Origin: JANMZO01 sp963763135
GTDB taxonomy: Bacteria > Actinomycetota > Acidimicrobiia > Acidimicrobiales > JANYDT01
NCBI GenBank assembly: GCA_963763135.1
Contig: CAVXNJ010000012.1
Location: 1,302,001 to 1,366,000 of the forward strand
Direction of reading: 5' to 3'
Length of the DNA stretch: 64,000 nt
This document shows, piece after piece, positions 35,334-43,788 of the stretch. The translations under genes and the position numbers were made by a program. The first letter of the stretch is position 1. Each line of letters starts with the position of its first letter. The notes below the pieces were generated by a model. The model did no database searches. It had not been told where the DNA came from and saw only the letters and a list, made by a program, of their open reading frames with translations.

Positions 35334-35346
35334 CTTACACTGTAAG
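35334..35346. promoter_or_regulatory. TetR-type operator upstream of the nitroreductase-tetR unit
   Basis: Perfect inverted repeat CTTACA-C-TGTAAG, the classic TTACACTGTAA-like site of TetR regulators. It is 25 bp upstream of the GTG start at 35371, where repressor would block transcription. The tetR gene is the second gene of this unit, so autoregulation is expected. Confidence 0.7.
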
Positions 35347-35370
35347 GCAACAGCGTTCCGGAGGACCCGA

Positions 35371-35847
35371 GTGGGCAGGTGGCCGATTTCCGATCAGGCT
35401 GCCCGCGACATGTACGTCGGCGGGCGAGGCAACAACGAAGCGCGTCGATTCGCCAGGCTCTGGGGGGCGGTGTTCGCCGCCGGGCTCTTTCCCAAGCGGT
35501 GGGTAACGCTCGAAGTCCCCGGCCGACGCACCGGGAAACCAACACGGTTCCCGCTCGGCATGGCCGACGTCAAGGGCCGGTGGTATCTGGTTTCGATGCT
35601 CGGCGAGTGCGACTGGGTCCGCAACGTGCGCGCCGCCGAGGGCAAGGTGGTGCTCGAGCGTCGACGGCGGGTCACCTGCCGCCTCGTCGAAGTTCCCGCG
35701 GCCGAGCGCGCGCCGATCCTGCGTCGCTACGTCGAAAAGGTGCCGGGTGGGCGTCCGCATATCCCACTCGGAGCCGGCGCATCACTCACCGAATTTGCCG
35801 GGATCGCGGCGTCGTATCCGGTGTTCGAGGTCGTGCGGTCGTCATGA
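35371..35847 (+). CDS. Deazaflavin-type nitroreductase-family protein
   Basis: 158 aa from GTG 35371 with GGAGGA 7-12 nt upstream (earlier in-frame starts lie across the operator and are rejected). Split-barrel family signature WVTLEVPGRRTGKPTRFPLG, then WYLVSMLGECDWVRNVRAAEG and a C-terminal IPLGAGASLTEFAGIAASYPVFEV. Likely F420- or flavin-binding; the substrate is unknown. Controlled with the following tetR gene. Confidence 0.83.
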   Translation: MGRWPISDQAARDMYVGGRGNNEARRFARLWGAVFAAGLFPKRWVTLEVPGRRTGKPTRFPLGMADVKGRWYLVSMLGECDWVRNVRAAEGKVVLERRRRVTCRLVEVPAAERAPILRRYVEKVPGGRPHIPLGAGASLTEFAGIAASYPVFEVVRSS

Positions 35848-35870
35848 CACCTCCGTCATGACACCTCCGC
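35843..35870 (+). repeat. 14-bp tandem duplication at the nitroreductase/tetR junction
   Basis: TCATGACACCTCCG occurs twice, at 35843-35856 and 35857-35870. The first copy contains the nitroreductase stop overlapped by an ATG (ATGA) whose frame soon stops; the second copy contains the ATG that opens the tetR frame. An original 4-nt stop/start overlap appears to have been broken by the duplication. Confidence 0.85.
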
Positions 35871-36604
35871 AGAAGAGGGCAACACCAGCGTCGTCGATCG
35901 GCAACCGCAAGCGGGGCCTTACCCGCGAACTCGTGTTGGAGACGGCTCTCTCATTGGTCGACGCCAACGGGCTCGGGACGCTGACCATGCGGGGGCTCGC
36001 CGCCGCTCTCGATGTCGAAGCCATGTCGCTCTACAACCACGTTCGCGACAAGCAGGACCTCATCAACGGCATGAACGTGCTCGTGCTTTCTCGCCTTGAC
36101 CGTGACACCGATGCCACGGAATGGCCCGAGGTTCTCGCTGTATTTGCACGTCGGTTCTATGAGGCGTATCTCCCGCGGCCGGACCTCGCCCGAGCTCTTG
36201 AGCGCACCGTGCCGACCAGCCCGGAGGCCTTCGGTGCGATGGAGCGGGCTCTGGCGGCGCTGGAACAAACCGGTCTCGATCCATCGGCGCAGGTCAGCGC
36301 GTTTCGTGGCGTGATCGCTGTATGCCTCGGCTTCGTGCTGGTTCACGGGGGAGAACCGATGGCGCCACGGATGCCCGGTGCCCGCCCGTGGTCGGGTTGG
36401 GATCAGCCCACGATGGCGGGTTCGACGCTGGAACACGTGGTCCGCCTGGCCCCGGCATTCGACACCACATCAAACGAGGAGGACTTCGACTTTGTGATCG
36501 GTGCGTGCATCGAAGCATTGCGCTCCAAAGCTCGCGCCGCGGAGAGAGCACGAGCGCTTCGTACCTCGATTCGAACGAACCCTCGCGCCTCAAACGCGAC
36601 CTAG
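35858..36604 (+). CDS. TetR-family transcriptional regulator
   Basis: 248 aa from ATG 35858. HTH at about residues 20-65: TRELVLETALSLVDANGLGTLTMRGLAAALDVEAMSLYNHVRDKQDL (family signature spread over LTMRGLAAALDV and MSLYNHVRDK). The C-terminal ligand domain (about 85-235) is helical and Pro/Met-rich around HGGEPMAPRMPG. It is in one unit with the F420-type gene and a TetR palindrome lies upstream. The ligand is unknown. Confidence 0.88.
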   Translation: MTPPQKRATPASSIGNRKRGLTRELVLETALSLVDANGLGTLTMRGLAAALDVEAMSLYNHVRDKQDLINGMNVLVLSRLDRDTDATEWPEVLAVFARRFYEAYLPRPDLARALERTVPTSPEAFGAMERALAALEQTGLDPSAQVSAFRGVIAVCLGFVLVHGGEPMAPRMPGARPWSGWDQPTMAGSTLEHVVRLAPAFDTTSNEEDFDFVIGACIEALRSKARAAERARALRTSIRTNPRASNAT

Positions 36605-36681
36605 GCGCAAGAGACCCGCGCTTTCACCCGAGACGGTTGACGACACTCTTCGAAGACGCTTTGCCCGCCGACGGCACGCCG

Positions 36682-37383
36682 TCACACGACTTCGACGGAT
36701 TCGACGGATTCGATACCGCTGTGGTGCAGAAAATCGTCGAACAACTGATACGCGCGCTTACGAGCATCGGGGACGCGGTCGCGGGTCTCAGCCACGAGCG
36801 CCACACCGTTGAGACCCAGCCGAACCAGCGTTGCGGAGTCTCCCTCGGCCCACTGTCTGATCTCGTTGTCGGTCACCTCGGGATGGAACTGCACGGCGAG
36901 GTGTTTGTCAACGACATAGGCCTGGACGCAGGTCGGCGTCGTCGCGATGATTTCGGCACCGACCGGCGGAGTGATGGCGTCGACGTGCCACTCCATCCAC
37001 GGCCCCGGCGGAATCAGGTCAGGTCTCGTCGACTGAACTTCAAACCAGCCGATCTCGGCCTGCGGAGAGCGAGCTACGGATCCACCCAGGGCAACCGCCA
37101 GCGCTTGCGCGCCGAAGCAGACGCCGAATATCGGAATGCCGCGCCGATCGGCGTCTTGGAGCAGAGCGACCTCGTTCTCGAACCAGGGCTGAATGTGATC
37201 GTCGTTGACGCTCGGCGCGGCGCCCATTGGCAGCACCATCGTGTAACCCTCGGCGCTGCGGGGAATCCCCCGTTCGGGAGTCACGACATCAAGCACGAAA
37301 CCACGTTGCTCTGCCCGCTCTCCCAGCATCGCTGCGCCGGAGTCGGCTTCGTGTTCCACGACGAGAATGCGACGACTGCCCAT
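36682..37383 (-). CDS. Class I glutamine amidotransferase-domain protein
   Basis: 233 aa from ATG 37383 (MGSRRILVVEHE); an ATG 19 codons earlier (37440) is less likely. GATase triad: nucleophile Cys in FGVCFGAQALA, and His and Glu in QFHPEVTD. It stands alone, without a synthetase domain. It resembles the GMP-synthase-like subgroup whose members cleave gamma-glutamyl or other amides. It is convergent with tetR. Confidence 0.87.
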   Translation of the reverse strand: MGSRRILVVEHEADSGAAMLGERAEQRGFVLDVVTPERGIPRSAEGYTMVLPMGAAPSVNDDHIQPWFENEVALLQDADRRGIPIFGVCFGAQALAVALGGSVARSPQAEIGWFEVQSTRPDLIPPGPWMEWHVDAITPPVGAEIIATTPTCVQAYVVDKHLAVQFHPEVTDNEIRQWAEGDSATLVRLGLNGVALVAETRDRVPDARKRAYQLFDDFLHHSGIESVESVEVV

Positions 37384-37607
37384 CACCCAATCGTACTTAT
37401 GAGCGGTAGTTCCCGACGAAGTTCGTCCCAGACCCGACAACTCCGCACCTTGGATTGGAATCGGCCGATCGGGCCGGAATGGAAACGATGTTGGATCTTG
37501 ACCCGAAACCTCCCATGCCTGGGTTGGACCGCGTCACCGAGATGAACCGTCCCGCGTTCCGAACACGGATAACAAAAACAGCGGGCTCGAGTCGATACCG
37601 TTTACCG

Positions 37608-38060
37608 ATGAAGCGAAAATCTCAGACCATCGCCTTGTTGTGCGTCTCCGGTTTCCTGCTTCCTGCTTGTACCTCGACGGGTGACTCGCTGGCCAAGCAG
37701 GCGGCGAATCGGGCCTTCATCGAAGCCGTGAACCTGCAGTGTCGCTCCACCAAGGCGAAAATTGAGATTGCGGGGAAGATCGCCAAAATCGCCAGCCAGA
37801 CCGATAAGGGTCAAAGTGTCTCGGCCGATGCTGAGACGCGGCTCAACACGGCGAAGGGGAAGGCGCAGGAACTCATCGACCGATTTTCCTCGCTGGCGGG
37901 CCCGAGTGGTCTGAAGGACGATCTGACGAGTGGCTTCAAGAAGCTGCAGGACGTGTCGAACGACGTGGCCGATGGAAAGCTGACCAAAGACGAAGGCCTT
38001 CGGCAGATCGAGGACGCACGTGCTCAGCTCCGCGCCAAGGGTTTCGACGACTGTGCCTGA
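37608..38060 (+). CDS. Putative lipoprotein
   Basis: 150 aa from ATG 37608. Signal peptide with lipobox LLPAC (Cys about residue 21), so it should be lipid-anchored outside the membrane. The mature part is helical and Lys/Asp-rich (KIEIAGKIAKIASQTDKGQ, LIDRFSSLAGPSGLKDDL), with a closing Cys. No family recognised. First of four plus-strand small exported or cytoplasmic proteins. Confidence 0.75.
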   Translation: MKRKSQTIALLCVSGFLLPACTSTGDSLAKQAANRAFIEAVNLQCRSTKAKIEIAGKIAKIASQTDKGQSVSADAETRLNTAKGKAQELIDRFSSLAGPSGLKDDLTSGFKKLQDVSNDVADGKLTKDEGLRQIEDARAQLRAKGFDDCA

Positions 38061-38141
38061 GATGAACATGCTCCTCAGGGACTCCAACGAATCTGCCGAC
38101 AATTGGGAACCATGCCCACATTCTGTGAAAACATCTGCGTC

Positions 38142-38954
38142 ATGAAGCAGTTCGCGCCTTCCACCCGCCCAACCCATCGACGCTCGCCCGTTGCGGTGTT
38201 CGCCTTGGCCGTGACACTCCTCGCTGGGGCGCTCAGCGCAACGTTTGTGTCTTCGGCGTCAGCGAAGGGCATCACGGTCAAGAAGGCCACCTTTGCCAAA
38301 GAGGTCACCGACAAGTTCGAGGCCAAAGGTGTCACGACCGAATTTCAGACCACCGACACGGTGTATCTCCTGCTCCAGATCAAGGGGCGTCCGAAGAAGG
38401 GCAAGGTCAGCGGGTCCTGGTCGTTTCGCGGTGAGTCGGTCGGAACCGCCGACGTCGACCTCGCCAGCGTCAACAAAGGCGTGCTGTTCTCGTTCGGCGA
38501 AGACACCTACGTCAAGTTCTTCTTCAAGCCCGGGCCGACCGGTCTCGTTGTTGGGAAGTCCTACGCCGTCGATGTGAAGTCCGACGGAACTCCCGTGGGG
38601 AAGTACACGTTCTCCGTGGTTCCGCCCAAGACCGCCCTGCCGTCACGAGTAATCACCACCCGCCTGTCGAATGCCGACGGTGGACCTGCCAAGAAGACAT
38701 TCGGACCCACCGACACGGTCTACCTGCTCTTCAACGGTGACTTCGGTGTGAAGTCCTGGATCGAAGCAACCTGGACCGTGAAGGGAAAAGAGGATCCCGA
38801 AGGAACCCGCAGCCTCACGTTGAAAGAAGACGTGAAGGCCACCGACGGCAACTTCTCCTTCTTACCGAAGGGCGGCTGGCCCAAGGGCTCGCATTCGGTG
38901 ACCCTCGTGCTGAACGACGTAAAGGTCGGCACGTACAGCTTCACCGTGGCGTAG
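38142..38954 (+). CDS. Exported protein with two related beta-rich repeats
   Basis: 270 aa from ATG 38142 (longer start at 38103 rejected). Signal peptide VAVFALAVTLLAGALSATF, cleavage near ASAKG. Two copies of one domain follow: the first around TTEFQTTDTVYLLLQIKGRP, the second around KKTFGPTDTVYLLFNGDFG, each ending in a KYTFSV/TYSFTV strand. This internal duplication suggests two immunoglobulin-like modules. No catalytic motif. Confidence 0.75.
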   Translation: MKQFAPSTRPTHRRSPVAVFALAVTLLAGALSATFVSSASAKGITVKKATFAKEVTDKFEAKGVTTEFQTTDTVYLLLQIKGRPKKGKVSGSWSFRGESVGTADVDLASVNKGVLFSFGEDTYVKFFFKPGPTGLVVGKSYAVDVKSDGTPVGKYTFSVVPPKTALPSRVITTRLSNADGGPAKKTFGPTDTVYLLFNGDFGVKSWIEATWTVKGKEDPEGTRSLTLKEDVKATDGNFSFLPKGGWPKGSHSVTLVLNDVKVGTYSFTVA

Positions 38955-39022
38955 TTCGCCCACCCTGGGGCGAAGTCACGCCCCACGACAAACGCTGGCG
39001 CGCTGAACATAGGCTTCGCTGC

Positions 39023-39694
39023 ATGCCTGATCTCAATGACCTCGTTCAGTCCGTCTTCTCCGGTGGCAACCTCGAAGCGCTTTCGCAGCATCTTGGAACG
39101 TCTACTGAAGAAACCGCTGCAGGTATCACCGCGGCCCTGCCCGCGCTGCTCGGCGCTCTGGCGGGCAACGCGTCAACACCTCGGGGTGAAGAGAAGCTGG
39201 CCTCGGTTCTTGAGCGCGACCACGACGGATCGATCCTTGATTCACTCGGAGGGATGCTGAACGGATCGCTCGGTGGCCGAGCCGCCAACGGCGCCGGAAT
39301 TCTTGGTCATCTGTTTGGCGACGACAGCCATCAGGAGAGCGTCGTCAACAATCTCGCCGGCAAGAGCGGCGTCAACCCGAACCTCATCGCCAAACTGCTG
39401 CCGTTGCTCGCACCGCTGGTCATGGGATGGCTGGGAAAGCAACTCCGCAGCGGTGGAACCCAGGGCAAGGCAGCCGAGTCCGGTGGTGGTCTCGGCGGTC
39501 TCGGTGGCGGCGGTCTGGGCGGAATGCTGGGAGGGGTACTTGGCCAGGTTCTCGGCGGAGGCTCCGGCGGAGGTCTGGCCGATGTCCTCGGTGGACTCCT
39601 CGGCCGCGGTTCAAACCAAAGTACTCAACCTCAGCAGAAGTCACCGGGCGGCATCGACCTGGGGTCCGTCCTCGGATCCATCTTCGGCCGTTAG
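39023..39694 (+). CDS. DUF937 (YidB-like) protein
   Basis: 223 aa. The N-terminal DUF937 domain (1-125) has ALSQHLGTSTEETAAGITAALPALLGALA and HLFGDDSHQESVVNNLAGKSG, the typical alternating helices. Residues about 145-200 are almost pure Gly/Leu/Ala (GGGLGGLGGGGLGGMLGG), a low-complexity membrane-like or aggregation-prone tail. Function unknown in this family. Confidence 0.87.
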   Translation: MPDLNDLVQSVFSGGNLEALSQHLGTSTEETAAGITAALPALLGALAGNASTPRGEEKLASVLERDHDGSILDSLGGMLNGSLGGRAANGAGILGHLFGDDSHQESVVNNLAGKSGVNPNLIAKLLPLLAPLVMGWLGKQLRSGGTQGKAAESGGGLGGLGGGGLGGMLGGVLGQVLGGGSGGGLADVLGGLLGRGSNQSTQPQQKSPGGIDLGSVLGSIFGR

Positions 39695-39818
39695 CTCCAC
39701 CCGACTGGCACATTCCCCCGGCCCACTCGAGCCGGCCCAGCATTGGAGCAACGAAGCCGAGGCAAACGGCACACCCCTGGCGCAAATATTGCCTCCGTGG
39801 GAGGAGTACGTTCAGCTC

Positions 39819-40190
39819 ATGAGTACAAATGTGTCCGTCAACAACGAGTCCGTCACCGTGGAACTCAAGGGCATCGACGCTGTTCTGGCGCTGAAGCATC
39901 GCCTCACCATTCCGCTGAAGAACGTCGCCTCGGCGTCAATCGTTTCCGTGGCTGAGGCCAAGCGCAACCTGGGCCTACGGATTGGGGGCGGTTACTTCCC
40001 CGGCCAGTTCGCCACCGGAAACTTCCTGTCGCGACGCGGGATGAAGGGCCGCCAGTTCTGGAGCGTCTACCGCGACGCCGAAGTACTTCAGATCGACCTC
40101 AAAGACGGCGGCCTGCGCAGGGTGGTCCTCCAGACACCGGATCGTGTCGCCCTCGCGTCTGCGATCAGTGCGCGAACGAACCACCAATAG
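39819..40190 (+). CDS. Small PH-like domain protein
   Basis: 123 aa from ATG 39819; GAGGAG lies 12 nt before it, slightly far. Strand-rich sequence ESVTVELKGIDAVLALKHRLTIPLKNVASASIV (only in part here: KHRLTIPLKNVASAS) and a C-terminal helix PDRVALASAISART suggest a bacterial PH-like fold. No catalytic residues. Its last 26 bp overlap the convergent lysR 3' end. Confidence 0.7.
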   Translation: MSTNVSVNNESVTVELKGIDAVLALKHRLTIPLKNVASASIVSVAEAKRNLGLRIGGGYFPGQFATGNFLSRRGMKGRQFWSVYRDAEVLQIDLKDGGLRRVVLQTPDRVALASAISARTNHQ

Positions 40191-41022
40191 ATTCCACTAC
40201 GCGAAGAAGCTCCTTCACCGCCGGATGGGCATTTCGACGCGGCCATGCGAGGTAGAGCGGAACCAACGACGCATCTGTGAGTTTCACGTAACGCACTGAC
40301 GGATGCTGATGAAGCGACGCCGTGGAGGCGACGCTGACTCCGAAACCTTCGCCCGATGCGATGGCTACCAGCCAGTCGTCGACGGTGTGCACTTCGATGC
40401 CCTTCTTGGGCCGGGGCTCGTCGTCCCACAGCGCAACGGTGGTCACACCGGTTGTGGTCAACACGAGGGTGCCGAGGGCGAGGTCCTTCAACGTGAGCTT
40501 CCGACGCCGGCTCAACGGATCGGCAACGTTCAACACGGCGACCCGTTCCTCCTCATCGATCACCGTGGTGCGGAACCGGGTGGTGTCAACCGGCCCGCGA
40601 GTCAGCGCCACGTCGACGACGCCGGTGCTGATCCCGGCGTTGCGATCTTCGCTTCTGACCACCACCAGAGGGCACGGTCGGGTGCTCGCGTTCCAGGCCC
40701 GCACAATCGCCGATAGGTGCACACCACCGGACCACGAGTGACCGATCCGCAGAGGCGTTTCGCGACCGCCGACGCTCACCAGGGCACTCTCAAAGGTACG
40801 GACCGCATCGAACGCCCGAAGCTCAAAGCGCCGCCCGGCATCGGTGAGCTCGACGTGGTGGGTCGAGCGATCGATGAGGCGGATCGCCAATTCACGTTCA
40901 AGCTGGGCGAGAGTTCGCGAGAGCGCGGGCTGGGTCATGTGCAGTCGTCGGGCTGCTCGGGTGAGATTGCGCTCCTCCGCGATGGTCAGAAACGCCCGGA
41001 GGTGACGAATCTCAACGGTCAT
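40165..41022 (-). CDS. LysR-family transcriptional regulator
   Basis: 285 aa from ATG 41022 (MTVEIRHLRAFL). HTH residues 1-60: IRHLRAFLTIAEERNLTRAARRLHMTQPALSRTLAQLE (in parts: NLTRAARRLHMTQPALSR). The substrate-binding domain follows, with STGVVDVALTRGP and a hinge near 90. It is divergent from an EamA transporter gene, the usual arrangement for a LysR-controlled exporter, so that gene is the likely target. Confidence 0.9.
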   Translation of the reverse strand: MTVEIRHLRAFLTIAEERNLTRAARRLHMTQPALSRTLAQLERELAIRLIDRSTHHVELTDAGRRFELRAFDAVRTFESALVSVGGRETPLRIGHSWSGGVHLSAIVRAWNASTRPCPLVVVRSEDRNAGISTGVVDVALTRGPVDTTRFRTTVIDEEERVAVLNVADPLSRRRKLTLKDLALGTLVLTTTGVTTVALWDDEPRPKKGIEVHTVDDWLVAIASGEGFGVSVASTASLHQHPSVRYVKLTDASLVPLYLAWPRRNAHPAVKELLRVVESIGGSFAH

Positions 41023-41090
41023 GCACAGGGAGCATAACCGGATCAACATCGGCATTTCCGTTCGCCGTCCATGTTCGGCACTCTGGTTCC

Positions 41091-42092
41091 ATGTCGAACG
41101 TCAGCGAGAAGGGCGATCGCACATGGATGGTCCTGGCGTCCATTGCGTCGGTGCAAATCGGCGCGAGCTACGCGCACCGACTCATGGAAGACATCGGACC
41201 ATCCGCCACAGTGCTGCTTCGCCAAGGAATAGCTGCAGCTGTGTTGCTGGCGGCCACTCGACCTTCCCTCGCGCGGTCGCGCGCCGAGTGGCGCACCATT
41301 GCGACGTTCGGTCTGATCCTCGGAACGTTGAACGTGACGTTCTATTCGGCCGTTGAACGCCTTCCACTAGGTATCGCAGTCTCGATCGAACTCCTCGGGC
41401 CTCTTGGGCTCGCCGCCGCATTGGCGCGAAAGCTTTCTCACCTGGTCTGGGTGGGAGTCGCCCTCGTCGGCGTGCTGGTGCTCTGTCAGGGCGATCGCTC
41501 GCTCAATCCGGTCGGGGTGCTTCTCGCGTTTCTCGCCGCTGGTGGATGGGCTTTGTACATCCTCGTGAGCCGCAAGGCCGGGAAGGAATCAAGCGGGATT
41601 GACGCGCTCGCATTGGCTATGGCGTTCGCGGCGTTGCTCGTTGCTCCGTTCGGCCTGCAACAGGGAAGTGCATTACTACGTCCACATACGATACGGATAG
41701 GCGTCATCGTGGCAGTGCTTGCTGCGCTCCTCCCGTTCTCACTCGAGATCGTCGCCCTTCGCCAGGTGCCGGCACGAGTGTTCGGCGTGCTTATGAGTCT
41801 TAGTCCGGTCGCCGCTGCGCTGAGCGGTTTCGTGCTTCTGGGCCAACGCCTGACACTCCTTCAGGGGGCCGCGATGCTTTCGATAGTCGCCGCGAGTTTC
41901 GCGACCGCTCGAGGTGAGCGGTCCGAACGACAGTCGCAGCCTGACGACCGCCACCACCCGGACCCACAAAGCCAGCCCGGCAGTCCCTCGTCGGCGATTG
42001 GCCTGACAGCAAGGACTCAGGACACGCTCAGCATTGCGACGCCGCATCCGGCGAGTGCGAGTCCGATGAACTGCCACCAGCGCAAGCGCTGA
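41091..42092 (+). CDS. EamA/RhaT-family drug-metabolite transporter (RhtA-like)
   Basis: 333 aa, ten predicted helices in two five-helix halves (GLILGTLNVTFYSAVERLPLGIAVSIELLGPL typical of the RhtA threonine/homoserine exporter group; key part VERLPLGIAVSIELLGPL). Residues after about 283 (ARGERSERQSQPDD...) are hydrophilic, low-complexity, and read across the antisense end of the convergent gene, so the true functional protein ends there. Probably exports an amino acid or similar compound. LysR partner is divergent. Confidence 0.88.
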   Translation: MSNVSEKGDRTWMVLASIASVQIGASYAHRLMEDIGPSATVLLRQGIAAAVLLAATRPSLARSRAEWRTIATFGLILGTLNVTFYSAVERLPLGIAVSIELLGPLGLAAALARKLSHLVWVGVALVGVLVLCQGDRSLNPVGVLLAFLAAGGWALYILVSRKAGKESSGIDALALAMAFAALLVAPFGLQQGSALLRPHTIRIGVIVAVLAALLPFSLEIVALRQVPARVFGVLMSLSPVAAALSGFVLLGQRLTLLQGAAMLSIVAASFATARGERSERQSQPDDRHHPDPQSQPGSPSSAIGLTARTQDTLSIATPHPASASPMNCHQRKR

Positions 42093-42871
42093 TGATCGAG
42101 AAGTGCGGCGAGGAGCACTCCGACGGCGGCCCCCTGCGACGATGCAATCGCGGTTGGTCCGAGGGATCCGGTCCGGTAACCGGCCAGAAGAGACACAACA
42201 CCCACACCGCCACAAACCCCACTGATGGCCGCCATTGTGCGGGGGTGTGGTCGAACCGAGCCGCCACCCGCAACAAAGGGACGCTGACGGGTGGCGACGG
42301 CGAGCCCGATCACCAACACCGCGGCGGCGACGCGTTGACTCGCCACGGGCCAGACCCCCGAATTGTCGTCGGCGTAGCTCATCACGGTGAACCCGGCACC
42401 GAATGACAGACCCGACAACGTACCGATCATGAGCCCGGTCTTTCGGGAACCGGAGCCGCTGGCACCGCTCGGAAACCAGGAAACGAGGACCACCGCGACA
42501 AGGCCGGTGATCACCCCGGCGATGGCCAGACCCGACAGCGGATCCCCGCGAACAAGTCCCCATGCCACCGGGACGCTTGCGGAAACCACCGATGTGGCCG
42601 GGGCCGAGACACCCATCGGCGCAACAGAAAAAGCATGGATCAGCAGCGCCTGCCCGAATGCGACGCCGATCCCGGAGAGAACGCCAATACCGATGCTGCG
42701 GTTGTCCCAGTGTCCCGGGAGCACGGGCGCGAGAACAGTGAGCACCACGGCCGCGGCAAGGACCGCGGTAGCCACGACCTGTCGAGAGGTGGCCGCTTTA
42801 CCCGCCCGCAACGACGTCCACTGGTCCGCCCCGAACAACAACGCCGCAATCGTTCCGTACAGGGTCCCCAC
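42017..42871 (-). CDS. EamA-family transporter
   Basis: 284 aa with ten predicted membrane helices (MGTLYGTIAALLFGADQW, then ATSVVSASVPVAWGLVRGDPL; second half GPTAIASSQGAAVGVLLAALLDHQRL). It belongs to the same superfamily as the convergent gene but to a different subgroup. The 3' ends of the two genes overlap by 76 bp. The substrate is unknown. Confidence 0.85.
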   Translation of the reverse strand: MGTLYGTIAALLFGADQWTSLRAGKAATSRQVVATAVLAAAVVLTVLAPVLPGHWDNRSIGIGVLSGIGVAFGQALLIHAFSVAPMGVSAPATSVVSASVPVAWGLVRGDPLSGLAIAGVITGLVAVVLVSWFPSGASGSGSRKTGLMIGTLSGLSFGAGFTVMSYADDNSGVWPVASQRVAAAVLVIGLAVATRQRPFVAGGGSVRPHPRTMAAISGVCGGVGVVSLLAGYRTGSLGPTAIASSQGAAVGVLLAALLDHQRLRWWQFIGLALAGCGVAMLSVS

Positions 42872-42957
42872 CCCGTGATCCTCTCACGTTGATTCAGCGG
42901 TCGATCGAAACTGCCCGACGTTTGGCGCTGATTCCCTCGATGGGTAACGCTGGACGG

Positions 42958-43740
42958 ATGGAGATTCGTGGAGTTGACCTGAACGTGCAGCGCACCGGCA
43001 ACGGTCCGGTGATGCTGTGGTGTCACGGACTCACGTCGAGCATCGCGAATGAGGACGAGCGGAAGTTGTGGGCGCTTGCCGAGCCGGTCAACGATGCCGG
43101 GCTCGGGCTCGTTCGCTACGACGCCCGTGGCCACGGCTGTTCCGGCGGATCGCTGGTACCGGCGGACTACGACTGGGCCAGTCTGGCGGTCGATGCTTGG
43201 GCCCTTCACGACGAGCTTGCTGCTTCGACCGACGAGGCCTGGGTGGTCGGCGGCGCGTCCATGGGTGCGGCCACCACACTCCACATGGCGGTGACGAGAC
43301 CTGAGCAGATCCGAGCCATGGTGCTGGTCATTCCGCCCACCGCATGGGAGACCAGACCACCGCAGAAAGATCTGTACATGGGCGCCGTCGACTACGTGAA
43401 GCGGAACGGAAAGCAGAAGTACGTGGAGGCCAACCGCCGGTTACCTGCGCTTCCGATCTTCAAAGATCATGATGTTCGTACGGAACCTGACATCACGGAA
43501 GACCTGCTGCCGACGGTTCTGGAAGGCGCGGCCTGCACAGACTTTCCATCCAAGAAACTCGTAGGCGCACTTATCATGCCCACGCTGATCCTGGCGTGGG
43601 ATACCGATCCGGGACATCCCGTCTCAACCGCTGAACAATTGGCTGACCTGCTGCCGAACAATCGCGTTTCGATCGCTCGCACGTACGACCAGATCCTCGG
43701 TTGGAGCGATCAGATCGGCGCGTTTCTCAGCGGGCTCTAG
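42958..43740 (+). CDS. Alpha/beta hydrolase
   Basis: 260 aa from ATG 42958 (MEIRGVDLNV); an earlier start at 42889 would add 23 residues. Oxyanion segment VMLWCHGLTSS, RYDARGHGCS, nucleophile elbow VGGASMGAAT, and an acid candidate in ILAWDTDPGHP. A canonical C-terminal catalytic His is not at the expected place; a His right after the acid (DPGHP) is the only candidate, so the triad is uncertain. Confidence 0.8.
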   Translation: MEIRGVDLNVQRTGNGPVMLWCHGLTSSIANEDERKLWALAEPVNDAGLGLVRYDARGHGCSGGSLVPADYDWASLAVDAWALHDELAASTDEAWVVGGASMGAATTLHMAVTRPEQIRAMVLVIPPTAWETRPPQKDLYMGAVDYVKRNGKQKYVEANRRLPALPIFKDHDVRTEPDITEDLLPTVLEGAACTDFPSKKLVGALIMPTLILAWDTDPGHPVSTAEQLADLLPNNRVSIARTYDQILGWSDQIGAFLSGL

Positions 43741-43788
43741 AGCGGTCGAGCACCCCATCACCCCGCCACCTCTACTGTAGGACGCCGT

